A stretch of 64,000 nucleotides of DNA from Rhypophila decipiens (GCA_033297075.1 MU858048.1:496001-560000); one strand, 5' to 3'. Positions 1-12,148 are shown, numbered from the stretch's first letter. Notes: generated by a model from the sequence alone, not told the origin. Translations and numbers: made by a program.

Positions 1-942
1 GGACTGGATCCCTTTCTTTGCAAATGACCTTTCTTTTCATTAGTATTTAATACTAGGAACATTGTTCCCTCGAGAATGTCCCACATTTCTTATAGATGTT
101 GTTAGCAGCTGATACACTCAACCTTATTCACCCAAATTTATGTCATATAGGACCTCGCTGGAAAGGTGTACGACGGCTTGCTCTACCTGGCCAACAAAGC
201 CTCTCCAGGTCTGGTCGAAATTGCACAGTGCTTCTTCATGTCCCCAATGAGTTCCTTTCGGAACACTTGGAGCCCAATCCCATTGATGATTCCTGATTCA
301 TGAGCTGAGCAAGTAATACCTAGTCTACCAACGTAACGGGACTGCGTCACGGAGCTCATGAGTCAAATACAGTACCCAACACATTTCATCATACAATACG
401 TAATTATAATGGAGAGAGATGTAGGTGGTACTGGATCATAATAGCAATCGGGGAATAACCAGCATACACTTACAGAGTATTGCATTACCTGCTAACTTTC
501 ATTCTCTAGGGCCTATGAAGCTCCTCGTCCACGTATGTCTTTGATCTTCCCTAAGCATTAAAGGAAGTGTCCAGAAGCCTAAAATAACGTATAGAAGAGA
601 AGTTAGTGAGGCTTATATATTAGATTAAAGGCATATAGTAATGTCATGTAAAGCCTAATATTAGGGTTCTATAAGTGTATATATGGCTCATTTCATACAA
701 AAGAGTACATGGGCCTCATAGATGTAATATAGACATATTTGAGCTGGGATAAAGGCCTCGCCTCCTCATTCCTAATGTATAAGTATATAGAGACAACGCC
801 ATGCTCTTGAACTCCTGTAGCCGTATAACCTTCCATATAAATGCATTGCCCATCCGCCCAGAAAACAACACAAGAAAGGAGATATTAGACAAAACACAAA
901 AGACCTAGAAGAGACCCAGAAAAACACTGACTCCCAAGAGGC
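1..942. other. Intergenic, nothing recognised
   Basis: This AT-rich stretch lies downstream of the minus-strand MGM1 stop codon. It has no convincing reading frame; the longest frame (about 66 codons at 96-296) has no recognisable motif. It probably holds the MGM1 3' untranslated region and intergenic DNA. Confidence 0.5.
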
Positions 943-3807
943 TCAGAAGAACCGACCCCTCCTCTTCTTGTCATCAGCTTTGTGATCTAGCCGTCCCCTT
1001 CCCGTGTCTCCCCTACCGCCATCTAGCCGCCTAAGACCTTCAATCTTGCTGAGCACCAGCTCAAGTAGCTCCTTCCGCTTTATAAGATCCAGATGCCTCC
1101 TAACCCTGGGATCTTCCTGCGCGAATCTCTCGAGCCCGCCGCCTAGCATTTGCTCGCCCAGCTTCGACTCAACCTCCCTGGGGAACCGTGCGTAGAAATC
1201 GTTCAGCATCTCGACGTTGAGGAACAAGACGGCCGTCTGCGTGAGCTTGGTGGCTACGGCGTCGAGGAAGATCTCGGGGCAGTAGTACTTGTTCTCAAGG
1301 GACTTGCACTGGCGCGACTTGACGGCCAGCATGCGCATGTTGATAATGTCCGCGCGATCGCGGAGGAAGACTGCTTCTCGGCCTGGGAGAGTAGGTTTTG
1401 TCAGTCAAAGGGTTTGCATGACACCACAGATATATATATATATATATGATGCGGGAGTAGCCAGTCAGAACGTACCTCTTGCCAACAAGGCCGCGCTGAA
1501 GCCGCCAGCACCATTCCTCATCTCGCCCTCGACAATGATATCGCCCTTCCTAGCCTTGTCCACAAAGTTCATAACTTCCTTCAGCTTCTTCTTCCCCCCC
1601 ACCGTGTTCTCCAGGTTCTTCATAGCAGTCTGGCAGTGATCCAGCTCTGTTTTGAGGACCTCGGCCACGTGCTCCCTGCCCTGGTTCCATTCCTGCTGGT
1701 GGACGTCAACCTCGTACTTGTAGGGCTTGAGAGAGAACTCAATGCCGTCACTGGTGGTATATGCCCGGTCGGCCAGGACAGTTGCCGCCGCTTCGGTAAT
1801 AACCTGGCGCGCAGAAGGGTGCTTTGCAAAGGTAGATTTGCTAATGAGCTTTTCGACGTCGGTCTGGATCGCTGCGGAGACGACACTGGTAGCGAGACGG
1901 CCTACGCCGAGACGTGTCAGTGCGGAGGAGGCCATATCGAGCTGCATGTGCCAGTATTGGGATTTAGGATCGGCCTTGGGCAGGTCGGCGATGCTCTCGG
2001 GCTCTGGAGGCGCGGGCGAAAGGTCGTCCAGGGGCTTGTTCCAATACCGCGCGGCGAGCTGATCCAATACCCTCTGGTCGAGCGCGTCCTTGAGAAGAGC
2101 CTGCATCTGGGGGCGCCCAAAAGTAGAAGCGAACTTGTGAAAGTTGTGCTTGAAATCGTCGAGGCTGGCGGCCAAGTATGCCTCTGCCGTCATGGGCTCT
2201 TCGTTATATTGCACCTTGAACTGATAGGTTGTTTCTTCCAGCTCGCGCTGGATAGCGTCTGTGGTTGCTTGGAGTTTGGATGCCATCTGCTGTTCCAAAA
2301 CCTGCATCAGCTTCTTGCGAAGCGTAATAGTGCCAATGTTGACACCACTATCAGGTCCGAACTCGGTAGGGTACGAGTTGAAGTACGTTTTCTCGTTTCG
2401 GCTGATGATGCCCAGGAGGTTGCCTGTGTCTCTTTTGAAGAGGCCACCAGATGCGGGGAGCTTGGATATCACGCCCACATATCCCAAGCGGAGAGGGTAC
2501 TGCCTGTCCGACAGAACGGCCGCCCCCTTTTCCGGGTCGACAAGGTCCATCTTGGTGATGACGCCAATCGTCCGCTCTCCTCTTGGATCTACACGGCGGC
2601 TCGCCTGCAAGGCGGTAGAATTTGCCAAGTCAACGTCTGCTGCAGAGATTGCCAGGATAATATTGGGACCCCGGATGTATTTGTCGCAGAGCTCTGAAAT
2701 CTTGCGCTTGAGTTCCCTTGGTTGGTTCTCTCCAGCGACTTGGATATAGCCGGGCAGATCAATGAGCGAGAGGTCGGGTACCCGAGGCGAGTGAATGGTA
2801 AGATGAATTGGATCATCGGAAACACACTCAGACTCGGGTACTGACTGATTGAGCTCCATCAGGTTCTTCTGGACCAAGGAGAAATCCGTGATCTTATGAA
2901 GGCCTAGCTGCGGGAACTCGGCATAGTCGACCCTCGCATCGGGATCGTTGACAAGCGTCAGCTCGATCGGCCGTCGGGTGATCATGTTGTTGCCCTTGGG
3001 AAGAAATTCGTGGCCAACAATGGCTTCCAAGACTGAGCTTTTGCCCGACGACTGGGCTCCGATCACGACGATAGACGGCAATGTGACGGTGCTCGACTGT
3101 CCGACCTTCTGCAGCAGATTCCGAATCTCGATCATCATTTTGGTCATATACATCATGTGGTCGTCTTTGACGATTTCTTCTGGAGTCCGCTCATCTTCTT
3201 CGGCAGCCTGATCGTAGCCATAGGCAGCCGCAGATGCCGAGACAGCTGCAGCAGTCCCGACTCTGCTCTGCTTGGGTTCCTGTCCCCCTGGCCCGCCAGA
3301 ACCACCAGAGCCGCCCTCGCCCGATCCGTCCTCCGTTCTTAGCATCTTTTCAAGCCATTCAGGCAACTCGACCTGATCCTTTGTGTTCATCCATCCTCGT
3401 TTCGTTTGCTCGGCGATGTCGGTCGCACTCCCCCAGAGGCTCGAGGCGGTCCCAGCGACAGTGTTCTTCACGTTCCCAAACAATTCCTGAGCCGAGTTGC
3501 TAACCTGAACGGCCTGGTACTGGACCCAGGCCACGCCGCCGATCATCAGGCCACCGAAGAGGGCGGGGATCCTGGCGAACTTGATGGCCAGCTTGGGGAG
3601 GATACGGGCCCACGATGCGTTCCGGACGATGACGGCATTGTGGTAGGCATTGGCAGGGAAGCGCATCGACTGCCTCAAGGCGCGGACGGCATTGTCGGAC
3701 TTCTGAATGCCGCCAGTGGGGAGGGTCTGGAAGTGACGAACAGCTCGAACGGTGACGCGACGACCGAGTGGGAGCAGGGCCCCGGCAGCGCGGAGCTGCG
3801 CGCTCAT
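943..3807 (-). CDS. MGM1: Mgm1/OPA1-type dynamin-like GTPase, mitochondrial inner membrane fusion
   Basis: Large dynamin-family GTPase that drives inner-membrane fusion and cristae maintenance. Two exons, 3807-1476 and 1382-943, are joined across a 93-base GT-AG intron holding a (TA)n run; the spliced protein is about 923 residues. Residues 1-50 are Arg-rich with few acidic residues, as in a mitochondrial presequence. A single membrane segment lies at about 80-100. A Gly/Ala-rich stretch at 165-200 lies where family members are processed by the rhomboid protease (inference). GTPase motifs are visible: G1 GAQSSGKS near 250, the G2 Thr in MITRRP near 277, G3 DLPG near 350 and G4 TKMD near 418. 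The second exon gives the C-terminal assembly region, starting with REAVFLRDRADI. The ATG opens the presequence and the frame is otherwise intact. The next gene, DUG3, is divergent. Confidence 0.96.
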
Positions 3808-5247
3808 GATGGCGGCGATCGACTAGAACGTGGACCGACTGATCCTGTAGCAGGTTGGATGCGGCGGCGCATACACTTAGAGACACATTTGCGTTTCTGA
3901 GAAACACATGCAGGTCGACTTCTCGATCGGATGAAAACGTAGTGTAGATTGTAGTGGTGTGGCGTGGCGTGGCGTGGCGTGGGGTTAAAATCGTGCCCTG
4001 GAGGGTTGTGTCAATCAACACCTGCGTGATGATGCCGCGGTTTGAGGTGGAAGCTTGGCATTGAAAAAGCGGGGCGTCATATATTTGGACATACGGATAG
4101 GCCGTTTGACAGTAAGAAGAAGGCATAAAGCACTTCTTGTAACATACATGTAAATGGATAATAGAGAAGCTTATAAGGCCCATGAAGCGTTATTTAAAGG
4201 CATAGGGGTATATACACCTTTATCAGCGTATATAATGCAATTTGGATAGGTTTTTTTATATTATTGCGGATAATTGCATATATGGTTACAAGTCGTTTCG
4301 TTCTCACTCCTTCGTCTACCATTACCCATTACCTTTAGTAGAACAAGACCACTGGGGGGAATATCTGGGCGTATCTCACCGCTCCTCCTCTCTCCGCCCG
4401 TAGGGAGATTCATCAACGCCAGTCTAGGGGTTGGCCATGCTCTTGTTCACACATGGAGCGCGACCCAGGGCCGGAGCGGTCAGGGTAGGACAAACACATG
4501 GCCCATCTTCATGTTAGATTAGTCATTCGTCTCACCATCAAAGGTCGAGAAGAGCCTGTCCTCTGGATCCAGGGACCGTCCCCACAAAGCCGATTATGCA
4601 GGGCGATAACGTCCCGAGCGTCACCTGAAGATTCGACCGAATCAGGCCATCCCGGTCTGTTTGTTTTGTCCTGAGAAAAGAGCTGCAATCGGCCGTGTGC
4701 ACAAAGATGCAGAAACGATCGGGTCAGCATTAGCAGAAAGAAGTACCACCTCCTCCCAAACAATACCATTGGATGGCTTGTAATATCTAAATTCCATGCA
4801 TAAAATTGCTCTCTTCCTTCCCTTGAATGCCCTCAAGTCAGACAAGCACTGGCCGAACCGCCCCTGTCGTTGTTGGGCCACAGTTGCACGCTAAAAACTG
4901 GGGCAAGCTGGTTCCGCCATTCTGTTAGCGGATTTCGTCAGCCCTGCCACTGCTACCAAGAGCCCCGGGGGCCCGGATAACAGTCACTGCAGCGTTTTGT
5001 GTCGTCCTCTCAAAAGCCGCTTGTCCCTTCTCGCAATAGACTCATCACCCGATTCAACTCCCAGTCGTCTTTGGTCGCATGAGTTACTTGATCAACTCCC
5101 GACCAACATCTATGCTGAAGGCATTTACCTAAAAATCAGTTCCGTCGCCAACACCCGCCTTCCCGACAGCGGGACCACCCTCACGCTTATTCCACTTTAC
5201 CTCTTTGGCCTGGAGTCATCCGTTATCGGCCCCTAGATTGCCTGACC
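3808..5247. other. Divergent intergenic region between MGM1 and DUG3
   Basis: No credible gene is seen. It contains both promoters. A pentanucleotide tandem repeat (GGCGT, four full copies plus flanking partial copies) lies at about 3959-3983, upstream of MGM1. Short open frames here lack motifs and overlap each other on both strands. Confidence 0.5.
3959..3983. repeat. GGCGT pentanucleotide microsatellite
   Basis: Four perfect GGCGT units with partial flanking units, about 150 bases upstream of the MGM1 start codon and probably within its promoter or 5' leader. Such a run is prone to length change. Confidence 0.8.
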
Positions 5248-6989
5248 ATGTGCCGGTTCCTGGTAAGAGCAAACAAACTGCATGCTTGACCATTGTCACC
5301 GCCCTGACCTTTTCAACCAGCTCTACAAGGGAAGCGACGAGATCCTCCTCTCCAAGCTCATCCTCGACCCGACCCATTCCATCCTCAGACAGTCTTTTGA
5401 TTCGCGCCTCCGACTGGTAAGCCCCCGGTACCCAGATCCAACGTGATAGCGTCATGACGGCTTACAAGACGACCTTCCTCGGTTTAGGACACCCGACGTG
5501 GCCAGAACAATGCAGATGGCTTCGGCATCGGTTTCTACACGAACCCCAAACTAGGCGAGGCCCCCTGCCTCTTCACATCGACAACGCCTGCATGGAACTG
5601 CGTCAATTTGCAACGTATCGCGACCAAGACTGCTTCCCACCTGATATTTGCCCACGTACGCGCTACTACCGAGGGTTCGTTGAGCGAAGACAATTGCCAT
5701 CCTTTCACCCATGGAAGTCTGATGTGGATGCATAATGGCGGCCTGGGGGGTTGGAAACAGATCAAGAGGCGGCTCGGGCAGCGCCTGGCTGACAAGTGGT
5801 TTTTGGGCGTTACCGGTGGCACAGATAGCGAGTGGGCGTTCGCATTGTTCCTCGATACCCTCGAGCGCATGGGCCGCGATCCCAGCTCCCAGCCAAAGAA
5901 CGGATTCGGGCCCGACGTGTTGAGGAAAGCCATGCTGAAAACGATAGCTCTGATCAACGAGATGATCGACAGTATCCCCCACAGTGTCGTTCTTGACGAG
6001 AATGTGGATACCAGGAGTCTGCTGAACTTTGCTGTCACAGACGGCCACAGCATCATCTGCACGAGATATGTCGGGAGTTCGAGCGATGAGGCTGCCAGTC
6101 TCTACTATTCTTCGGGTACTCTTTGGGAAACCAGGGCACCCGAGCCGGGGAAACACGACTACAAGATGGAGCGAAGTGATAAAGGAGCCGATGTGGTGCT
6201 GGTGGCCAGCGAACCTCTGACATTTGAACGAGGTAGGTCAACTGCATTGTCGAAATATATCTTAAGATCAGCCACTAACAGTGCTCTCCAGAGAATTGGG
6301 TCAATGTGCCAACCAACTCCATTCTCACCATTCACAATCAGACGGTCCTGGTACATCCTATCAAGGACCAGTACTACGAACGCAACCCGTACCACCGACG
6401 GTCGACTGCCTACGTCAAGACAAAGGGTCTTGCCGCCAATGAGAACACCACGGCCAAACTCGCACCTCCCATTCTAGATGTCTCGCCTAGCGTCGACATG
6501 GCAGGCTCACCACCTCAGCCTCAGGCCAGGAAGTTCCTCGGTCCCACGATTCCTGCTTTTGGCATCACCCGAGCTCCGCAAAATCAAGTACCTCAGCCAG
6601 GTCCTCGATCCCATGCCAAAACTTCATTATCAAAGCATATCGAAGCCAGCAGTGCCAGTAGCCACGGCCATAACAGTGCCAGTAACAGCGGCAGTCCAAC
6701 TACGACTAGTGCGTCCCCTTCGTCCCAGACTCCTCCCGATATCCGGTCGACCACCACGCCAGGTCCTGCACGTCAACAACCCGTCCCAGCACAAGGGAAT
6801 ATCAAAAAGAAGCGGGCTTCCCTTCACGCCTCGGATACGCCGCTCACAGTCCATCACCACTCCCACCTCCCTCATCATGGGCATGGCCAGCAGGAGACGA
6901 GCCCGATCACGCCAGAACCGACAAGGACTGAATTTGGAAATCCGAACAAGATTGCGCAGTATTTCCCTGAGCTTACGCCCCTTGGTTAG
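5248..6989 (+). CDS. DUG3: Dug3-type class II glutamine amidotransferase of glutathione degradation
   Basis: Predicted amidotransferase subunit of the Dug2-Dug3 complex, which releases glutamate from glutathione in the cytosol. Four exons (5248-5262, 5321-5416, 5488-6232, 6292-6989) join in frame to 517 residues. The product starts MCRFL, so Cys2 is the expected N-terminal nucleophile after Met removal. Other family blocks are ILRQSFDSRLRL, NADGFGIGFY, FAHVRA, NCHPF near residue 97 and MHNGG. The sequence SEPLTFER spans the third junction and is followed by NWVNVPTNS. The family core ends near residue 360. The remaining 150 or so residues are rich in Pro, Ser, His and Gln and look disordered; yeast Dug3 (357 residues) lacks this tail. 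The first exon is only 15 bases and carries the catalytic Cys. Confidence 0.95.
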
Positions 6990-7471
6990 TGCCTGCTTGT
7001 CGGTATTATTTCTCTTTGGAATGTTTCTTTCGGGTATTATTTCGGAGTCTGGGAAACTGTTGGATTCATATGCCTGCCCAATTGGGTCCGCCAGGCCGTT
7101 GTTCTGTACATATTTTTGTTTATTATTCATTCTGCTTGTTGGTCGTCAGGAGTTGGGGCTGGGTAGGGATAGCCATGTTGAAAATTCCGCCTCGAAAGCG
7201 TTTGATTTATCCCCTTCCCTGACTAAGACATGTCCCCTTTCATTGGACATACCCGAGTTTTTCTTTGATCTTGTAAGGAGTTTGGAGCAGATAGACTTGT
7301 GATTACTTGGGTCTACCTGGCTGTTTGGTGCATTTGGAGCCCTTTTCTTGATTTTACTTTGTGTTTAGGATCTGAGGACATATCTACTGGTGGCTAGTCA
7401 CTTTACAAAGTCGGTCTTGGCTCCATGTAGACAACAAAAATACGTACTTGGGATAGACTTCTAGAACAAAA

Positions 7472-7597
7472 CCTCACCCTTCTAGCGACACATCATAGCT
7501 ATTCTATATCTCGTCTTGTCCCCAAGATATCTAACCTCACCCTTCTAGCGACACATCATAGCTATTCTATCTCTCATCTTGTCCCCGAGATATCTAA
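7472..7597. repeat. 63-base direct tandem duplication
   Basis: Two adjacent copies (7472-7534 and 7535-7597) match except at about three positions. Each begins CCTCACCCTTCTAGCGACAC. No reading frame spans them convincingly, and the high identity suggests a recent slippage-type duplication. Confidence 0.9.
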
Positions 7598-8438
7598 CCG
7601 AGGCAGGTGCCTGGTCAAGGTAACTAGAGTACAGACTTGAAAGCTTCTCGAAGCTCCGTGACAAAAATCTGGGCTCTGTCTTCAGAATAATTTTTGGCAC
7701 TGTAGCAGACGTTTTATCTAGCAAACACAACTGCCTTGTAAGCAAGGTACATGGTCCCACTTCTGGTGACTTGTGCATCTTCTCCTTTTCCTGGAATTCC
7801 GGATATCGGCCATCATTTCTGGCATGTAGAGTATTTTGATCGTGCCCAGTTATCTTCTAGAGTCCAGTTGGTCATTCTTGAATGAGTAGATGGGATGGAT
7901 CGTACCCCCAAGACAGCCGCAGATGCTGACTCTGCGTCGGTTGAATTCCAGATCCCAATACATCATTTGGTCATTGTAAAGAATCTGCTCCTCTTCATGC
8001 TTGACTATGTGTTGCAGATTCCAGTTTGGTTCATCCTGGCCCGGTGGATGGATGGATGGAGCATACCCAGAGGCAGATGTCTAAAGTGCCTCCTCCTATT
8101 TGCCCATCTACCCCTGAAACGATTGGAGCGTTAGTAAAAGTCTCTAAAATAAGTGTTTTTAGTGCTTCTTCCAAGGCAAGGCAGTTAAGGAAATAAATCT
8201 CATGTGTCCTTTATCTATAAAGATCGGTAGGAATACATTATGTGCCTGGGTGGATAATATGCCTTGGATATATCCCTTCAAGGCATGGTAATATCTATAC
8301 CTACGGTAGGTAGGTAGGTAGACCTAGGAGATTTAGTATGGCGCATAAAACGACATGTCTAATACACCTCTCTGCTATTTATTAAAAGCTTCTTCCACCG
8401 AAGTTATGCATCTAGAGTGAGCTTTACTATATATATTT

Positions 8439-8962
8439 AGGCGCCTAGTATATACGGACTAGCCCTCTTATATATAGGTACTAGTCTTTATATATATAAG
8501 TCCTGCTCTTACAGAGTATATCTCTTAACTTATTAGAATAAATGCCGTTAGGTCTTAGAATAAATACCTTTAACTGCCTTGCCTGGTTCGAATAAGAGGC
8601 CTCTCGAATAAATACCTTTAAATACCTCGAATAAATACTTTCCACTGTCCTGAATAAATGCCTTTACTGGCTCGAATAAATGCCTTAACTAGCTCGAATA
8701 AATGCCTTCAACTGCCTTGAATAAATGTTTTTAACTGGCTTGAATAAATACCTTCGACTGGTTCAAATAGATGCCTTAACTGGCTCGAATAAATGCCTTT
8801 AACTGTCTTGAATAAATGCCTTGACTGACTCGAATAAATACCTTCGACTGTTTCGAATAAATACCTTCAACTGGTTCGAATAGATGCCTTGACTAGCTCG
8901 AATAAATGCCTTGACTGGCTCGAATAAATGCCTCGACTGGTCCGAATTAATACCTTGACTGG
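8439..8962. repeat. Minisatellite-bearing repeat, copy 1 (degenerate, one end only)
   Basis: A left flank starting AGGCGCCT (8439) runs through AT-rich sequence into about 19 or 20 imperfect units of roughly 22 bases, 8535-8962. The unit resembles GAATAAATGCCTTGACTGGC. Unit variation is mostly C/T and A/G, which could fit old repeat-induced point mutation (inference). The flank and unit match the element at 11745-12147, so both belong to one family. No right-hand inverted terminus is visible here; the array stops at CTTGACTGGACC. Confidence 0.8.
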
Positions 8963-9237
8963 ACCTCTCCCCAACTCATCAAGAGCTGCACAAGTGAACG
9001 CTGGTTATATCAAATGACATGTATTCATACCACCTAACAGAAAAAAGGTGACGCTAATCTACAATCCACTGCCGTGTTGGTGCCTATCCGTCTCTTCTCG
9101 CTGGAAATAATAACAATGAAATACACAAGGGAAAAAAAACGAGACAAAGCAAAAGCCCAACCGAGCGCTAGTCGACAAAGAGACCCCGAATCTACTCAAT
9201 GGACGTTTTGGTCCTTGTGACCGGCACGGCATCAATC

Positions 9238-11474
9238 CTAGTTCTGCGGCGGCAAAGGTGGTAACACTCTCTTCTTGACGGGCATGTACTCCATACCCCC
9301 TTCAGCGTTCTCGGTGAGGCGCACCCTGATGTTAGCCTCTGACAATACCGGACACCTTGGTCCCCTCGCTCGCCGATTAGAAAGGGTGGTTGGATCAGTA
9401 AAGGCGGCTGGGCCAGGAAGGGCGGCTGGGTTAAAATAGGCGAGTGGGTGAGGAGGAGCGGTTAGTTTACGAGCGGCGATATCTTTGCGGAGAGGACGAT
9501 CGTCTCGATCCTTTGCAGGCTTCTCGTCAGGCAGAGGCTGACGGCCTCCCTCTGTTTCCTTGCCAGGTGGCCCAAGAGGTGATGGACTGCGAACCGTATA
9601 GCTTGTATAGCTTTTTCCTCTCTCATCTTGGATTGGGCTACATGGCCGTGAGATAGATGAGTTTCCTGGTAAGCCGCCGCGTGACTTGTCGCTTGGTCGG
9701 CCGCTTGGTGAAAGTTCTCGTCTAATCGGCCTGATATCTCCTCGGCCCTCTATTGGGGAACTTTCGAGGAGGGGCTTTGGGAGGACCCAACGAGTTTTGT
9801 GTTGGAGCAACGGTGTGGATGTGGTTGCGACTGGTAGATTACTTTGCCCTTGTCTCTTGCGCTGCTTTGGTCTGGGACGGGCCCCATCGGGAGGAGTAAA
9901 ACGCTTCCAGGGATTAAAAAGGTTGCTTTCCGTGGCAGAAAGCGCGGGAGGTGGCCTGAGAACCTTGGGCATGGCCAAGATCTCTTCTTTCGTGAAGAGA
10001 CGGGGGCGATTAAAGGGTGTCTCGGGCACCGTGGTAACTCTTCCGTACCTTCTCAACTTCTCTATCAAGTCGACTGTCGGCCTGCTATTGCTTACTCTCA
10101 CCACCATTTTGCCCAGTTTCGGTTCGTTGGTGTCCTTGTCCTTGGTGTCCTCGTCTACAGACGGCTCGTCCTCGTCCTCGTCCTTGGTGTCCTCGTCCTC
10201 GTCCTCGGTTTCCCAGTCCGAGTCCGACAAAGATTCGAACAAAATATTGTCCTTGGAGAAGGTTGGCCGCAGGTATCCCCCGGAAACCATGCGGGTCACG
10301 GCTTTCAAGTCCTCAAAGTTGGGTTTCACAGTCATTCTTCGTACTGTCACCCTGGAGGCTACTCGTATCAGCTTGGTTGCGGGTTTCCACAGTGTATACG
10401 CGTCTAATGGTGCCCGAACGGGTCCGCTGGGATTTAATATTTGAAAAAGCGGAATGGCCATGTCTTTTCTGCGGGGGCCTTCGGCAATACTGAGAAGTCT
10501 GCCACCTTCTTTAACATACCTCCCAGCGACGAGGTGCAGAGCCTCCCCACCAACACAGTCAATTACAGCATCGAAGAAGTAGTCGTAGCAAAGCGGTAAA
10601 GGCCCGTATTTGTATTTCTCCATATGGCCTTTTTCGTGGTATGCGACGGCGAGGGTAGCACCGAGAGTGTATTGGACGTAGCGTTTCTGCTGCTCATTGC
10701 AAATCCCAACGATTGTACGGACTCCAGCGAGGCGAGCAAGCTGTACTACCATGGTGCCCACAGCGCCTCCTGCACCAACGACAAGGATTGTTCGTGTCGC
10801 GTTTCGACATGCTGCGTTTTGACATGCGTCGTCTCGACAGCCACTGTTTGGATGCGAACGGTTTTCCAGTAGTTCTGGCCGGGGCGGCTCGAGGCATCCG
10901 TCGCCAGGAAGCGCGAGGATGCCATCAGAGCATCCCGATATATCAGTACCAGTCCTGAACAGGGCCTGGAAGGCAGTGACGGCGCTCAATGGGATAGTGG
11001 CGGCTTCCGGGAAGCTGATGTTCCGTGGCTTTTCACATACTTCTTCGAGTGAGGCTCTCGTGTACGTGCAAGCGTTGCCAAAACGGCCCACGGTGTTGAT
11101 ACTGGTGAAACCACTGCCAAGAGGGCCTTGTCAGCTAACTACCAGCATCCAGGCTCGCACAAGTATAGACCTACTTACTACACCTCGTCCCCTGGCTGAT
11201 ACCTCGCACCCCTCGGGGCCGATACAACCCAGCCAGCAAAGTCATACCTAAGGACATATGGGCCTGGAGAACCGCGGTTGGCCCATTGAGATGATTCGCC
11301 TCTGGTGATACTGGAAGTGGCAACCTTGATTACATATGAGTGCTGCGGCCGTGGAAATGCACCAAGGCCAGGCCACGACCAATGGTACCATTCGAGGTTG
11401 CTGTCGACCTGGGTCTGGATCAATGCTAGAATCGGGGGCTCCTGTCCCTTGAGCCTTCGTGGCCATGCCGCCAT
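9238..11474 (-). CDS. Medium-chain dehydrogenase/reductase (quinone oxidoreductase-like) with acidic insert and disordered tail
   Basis: Two exons, 11474-11179 and 11113-9238, join across a 65-base intron to 723 residues. Residues 1-320 follow the zinc-independent MDR fold: the N-terminal GroES-like part has YDFAGWV and the segment GDEV at the splice junction, continuing YGFTS. The region with FPEAATIPLSAVTAFQALF precedes the cofactor loop GAGGAVGTMVVQLA, which implies NAD(P)H binding. Then comes DAVIDCVGGEAL. The protein departs from the family in three ways. It has a Cys-rich insert of about 35 residues before the cofactor loop. It has a Glu/Asp stretch encoded by GAC/GAG repeats near 10135-10215, just before the last family motif KMVVRV. 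It also carries about 240 further residues rich in Pro, Arg and Ser. Substrate is unknown; trans-enoyl reductases of polyketide synthesis share this fold, but no synthase is nearby. Confidence 0.8.
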
Positions 11475-11744
11475 GTTGTCTGTAATATGGTAATAAGAAG
11501 CGGTCTGGGGATGATGACTGGAGCAAGAAATCGAGCGTGACGTGTAGAGTTGTGACGGGGTCCAGAACTCGTTAAAGTGTGCAAGACTCCGCTGTCATGA
11601 GGCTTGGGAAGGCGTGTATTGCATCATTCCGCAACTTCGCTCGCGGGCAGCTACCCCGTTAGCATAGCCGTGACTTCCGCAAAAGAGGTGGAGACTAACC
11701 TCTTCTTTCCTCCATGGCTAGTCTTGCCATGTGACAGTCAGCAC

Positions 11745-12147
11745 GGCGCCCAATATACAGGCACCAGTCCTTTCGTATACGGGCACCAGTCTTCTTATAT
11801 ATAGGTGCTATTCTTGTTGGAATAAATGCCTTGACTGACTGGATAAGAGGCCTCGACTGGTGAGAATAAATGCCCTGGCTGACTGGAATAAATACCTTTA
11901 ACTGGACTAGACAAGAGGCCTTGACTAGCTGGAATAAATAGCTTGACTAGACTAGAATCGAGGCCTTGACTGATAAGAATAAATGGATTGACTGGCTAGA
12001 ATAAATGCCTTAACTCGCTAGAATAAATACTTTGACGGGACTAGAGTAGAGGCCTTACCTGGCTGGAATAAATGCCCCGAGAAAGTGAAATTAGACTGGT
12101 GCCTGTATACGAAAGTAGTGGTGCCTGAATACTGAATATTAGGCGCC
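11745..12147. mobile_element. Non-autonomous element with terminal inverted repeats and internal minisatellite (copy 2)
   Basis: The ends are inverted repeats of about 45-50 bases bounded by GGCGCC (11745-11750 and 12142-12147). Both ends contain CAGGCACCA, then CTTTCGTATAC, then GGCACCAGTCT when read inward. The right end carries about nine extra bases. The interior (about 11817-12080) is a degenerate array of units such as GAATAAATGCCTTGACTGG, the family seen at 8535-8962. No open frame for a transposase exists. I could not identify a target-site duplication. The right end stops one base before the stop codon of the next gene. Confidence 0.7.
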
Positions 12148-12148
12148 T

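Larger units (their letters stand above)
6990..9237. other. Repeat-rich intergenic region
   Basis: No gene is supported. It holds a 63-base tandem duplication (7472-7597), a GGTA run near 8305-8321 and a 22-base minisatellite array (8535-8962) with an AT-rich left flank. DUG3 and the following dehydrogenase gene are convergent here, so both 3' ends fall in this gap. Confidence 0.6.

Noticed and set aside
10135..10215. GTCCTC repeats on the plus strand as a separate minisatellite gene or regulatory array
   Set aside because: On the minus strand they encode the Asp/Glu tract of the MDR protein in frame, which explains them.
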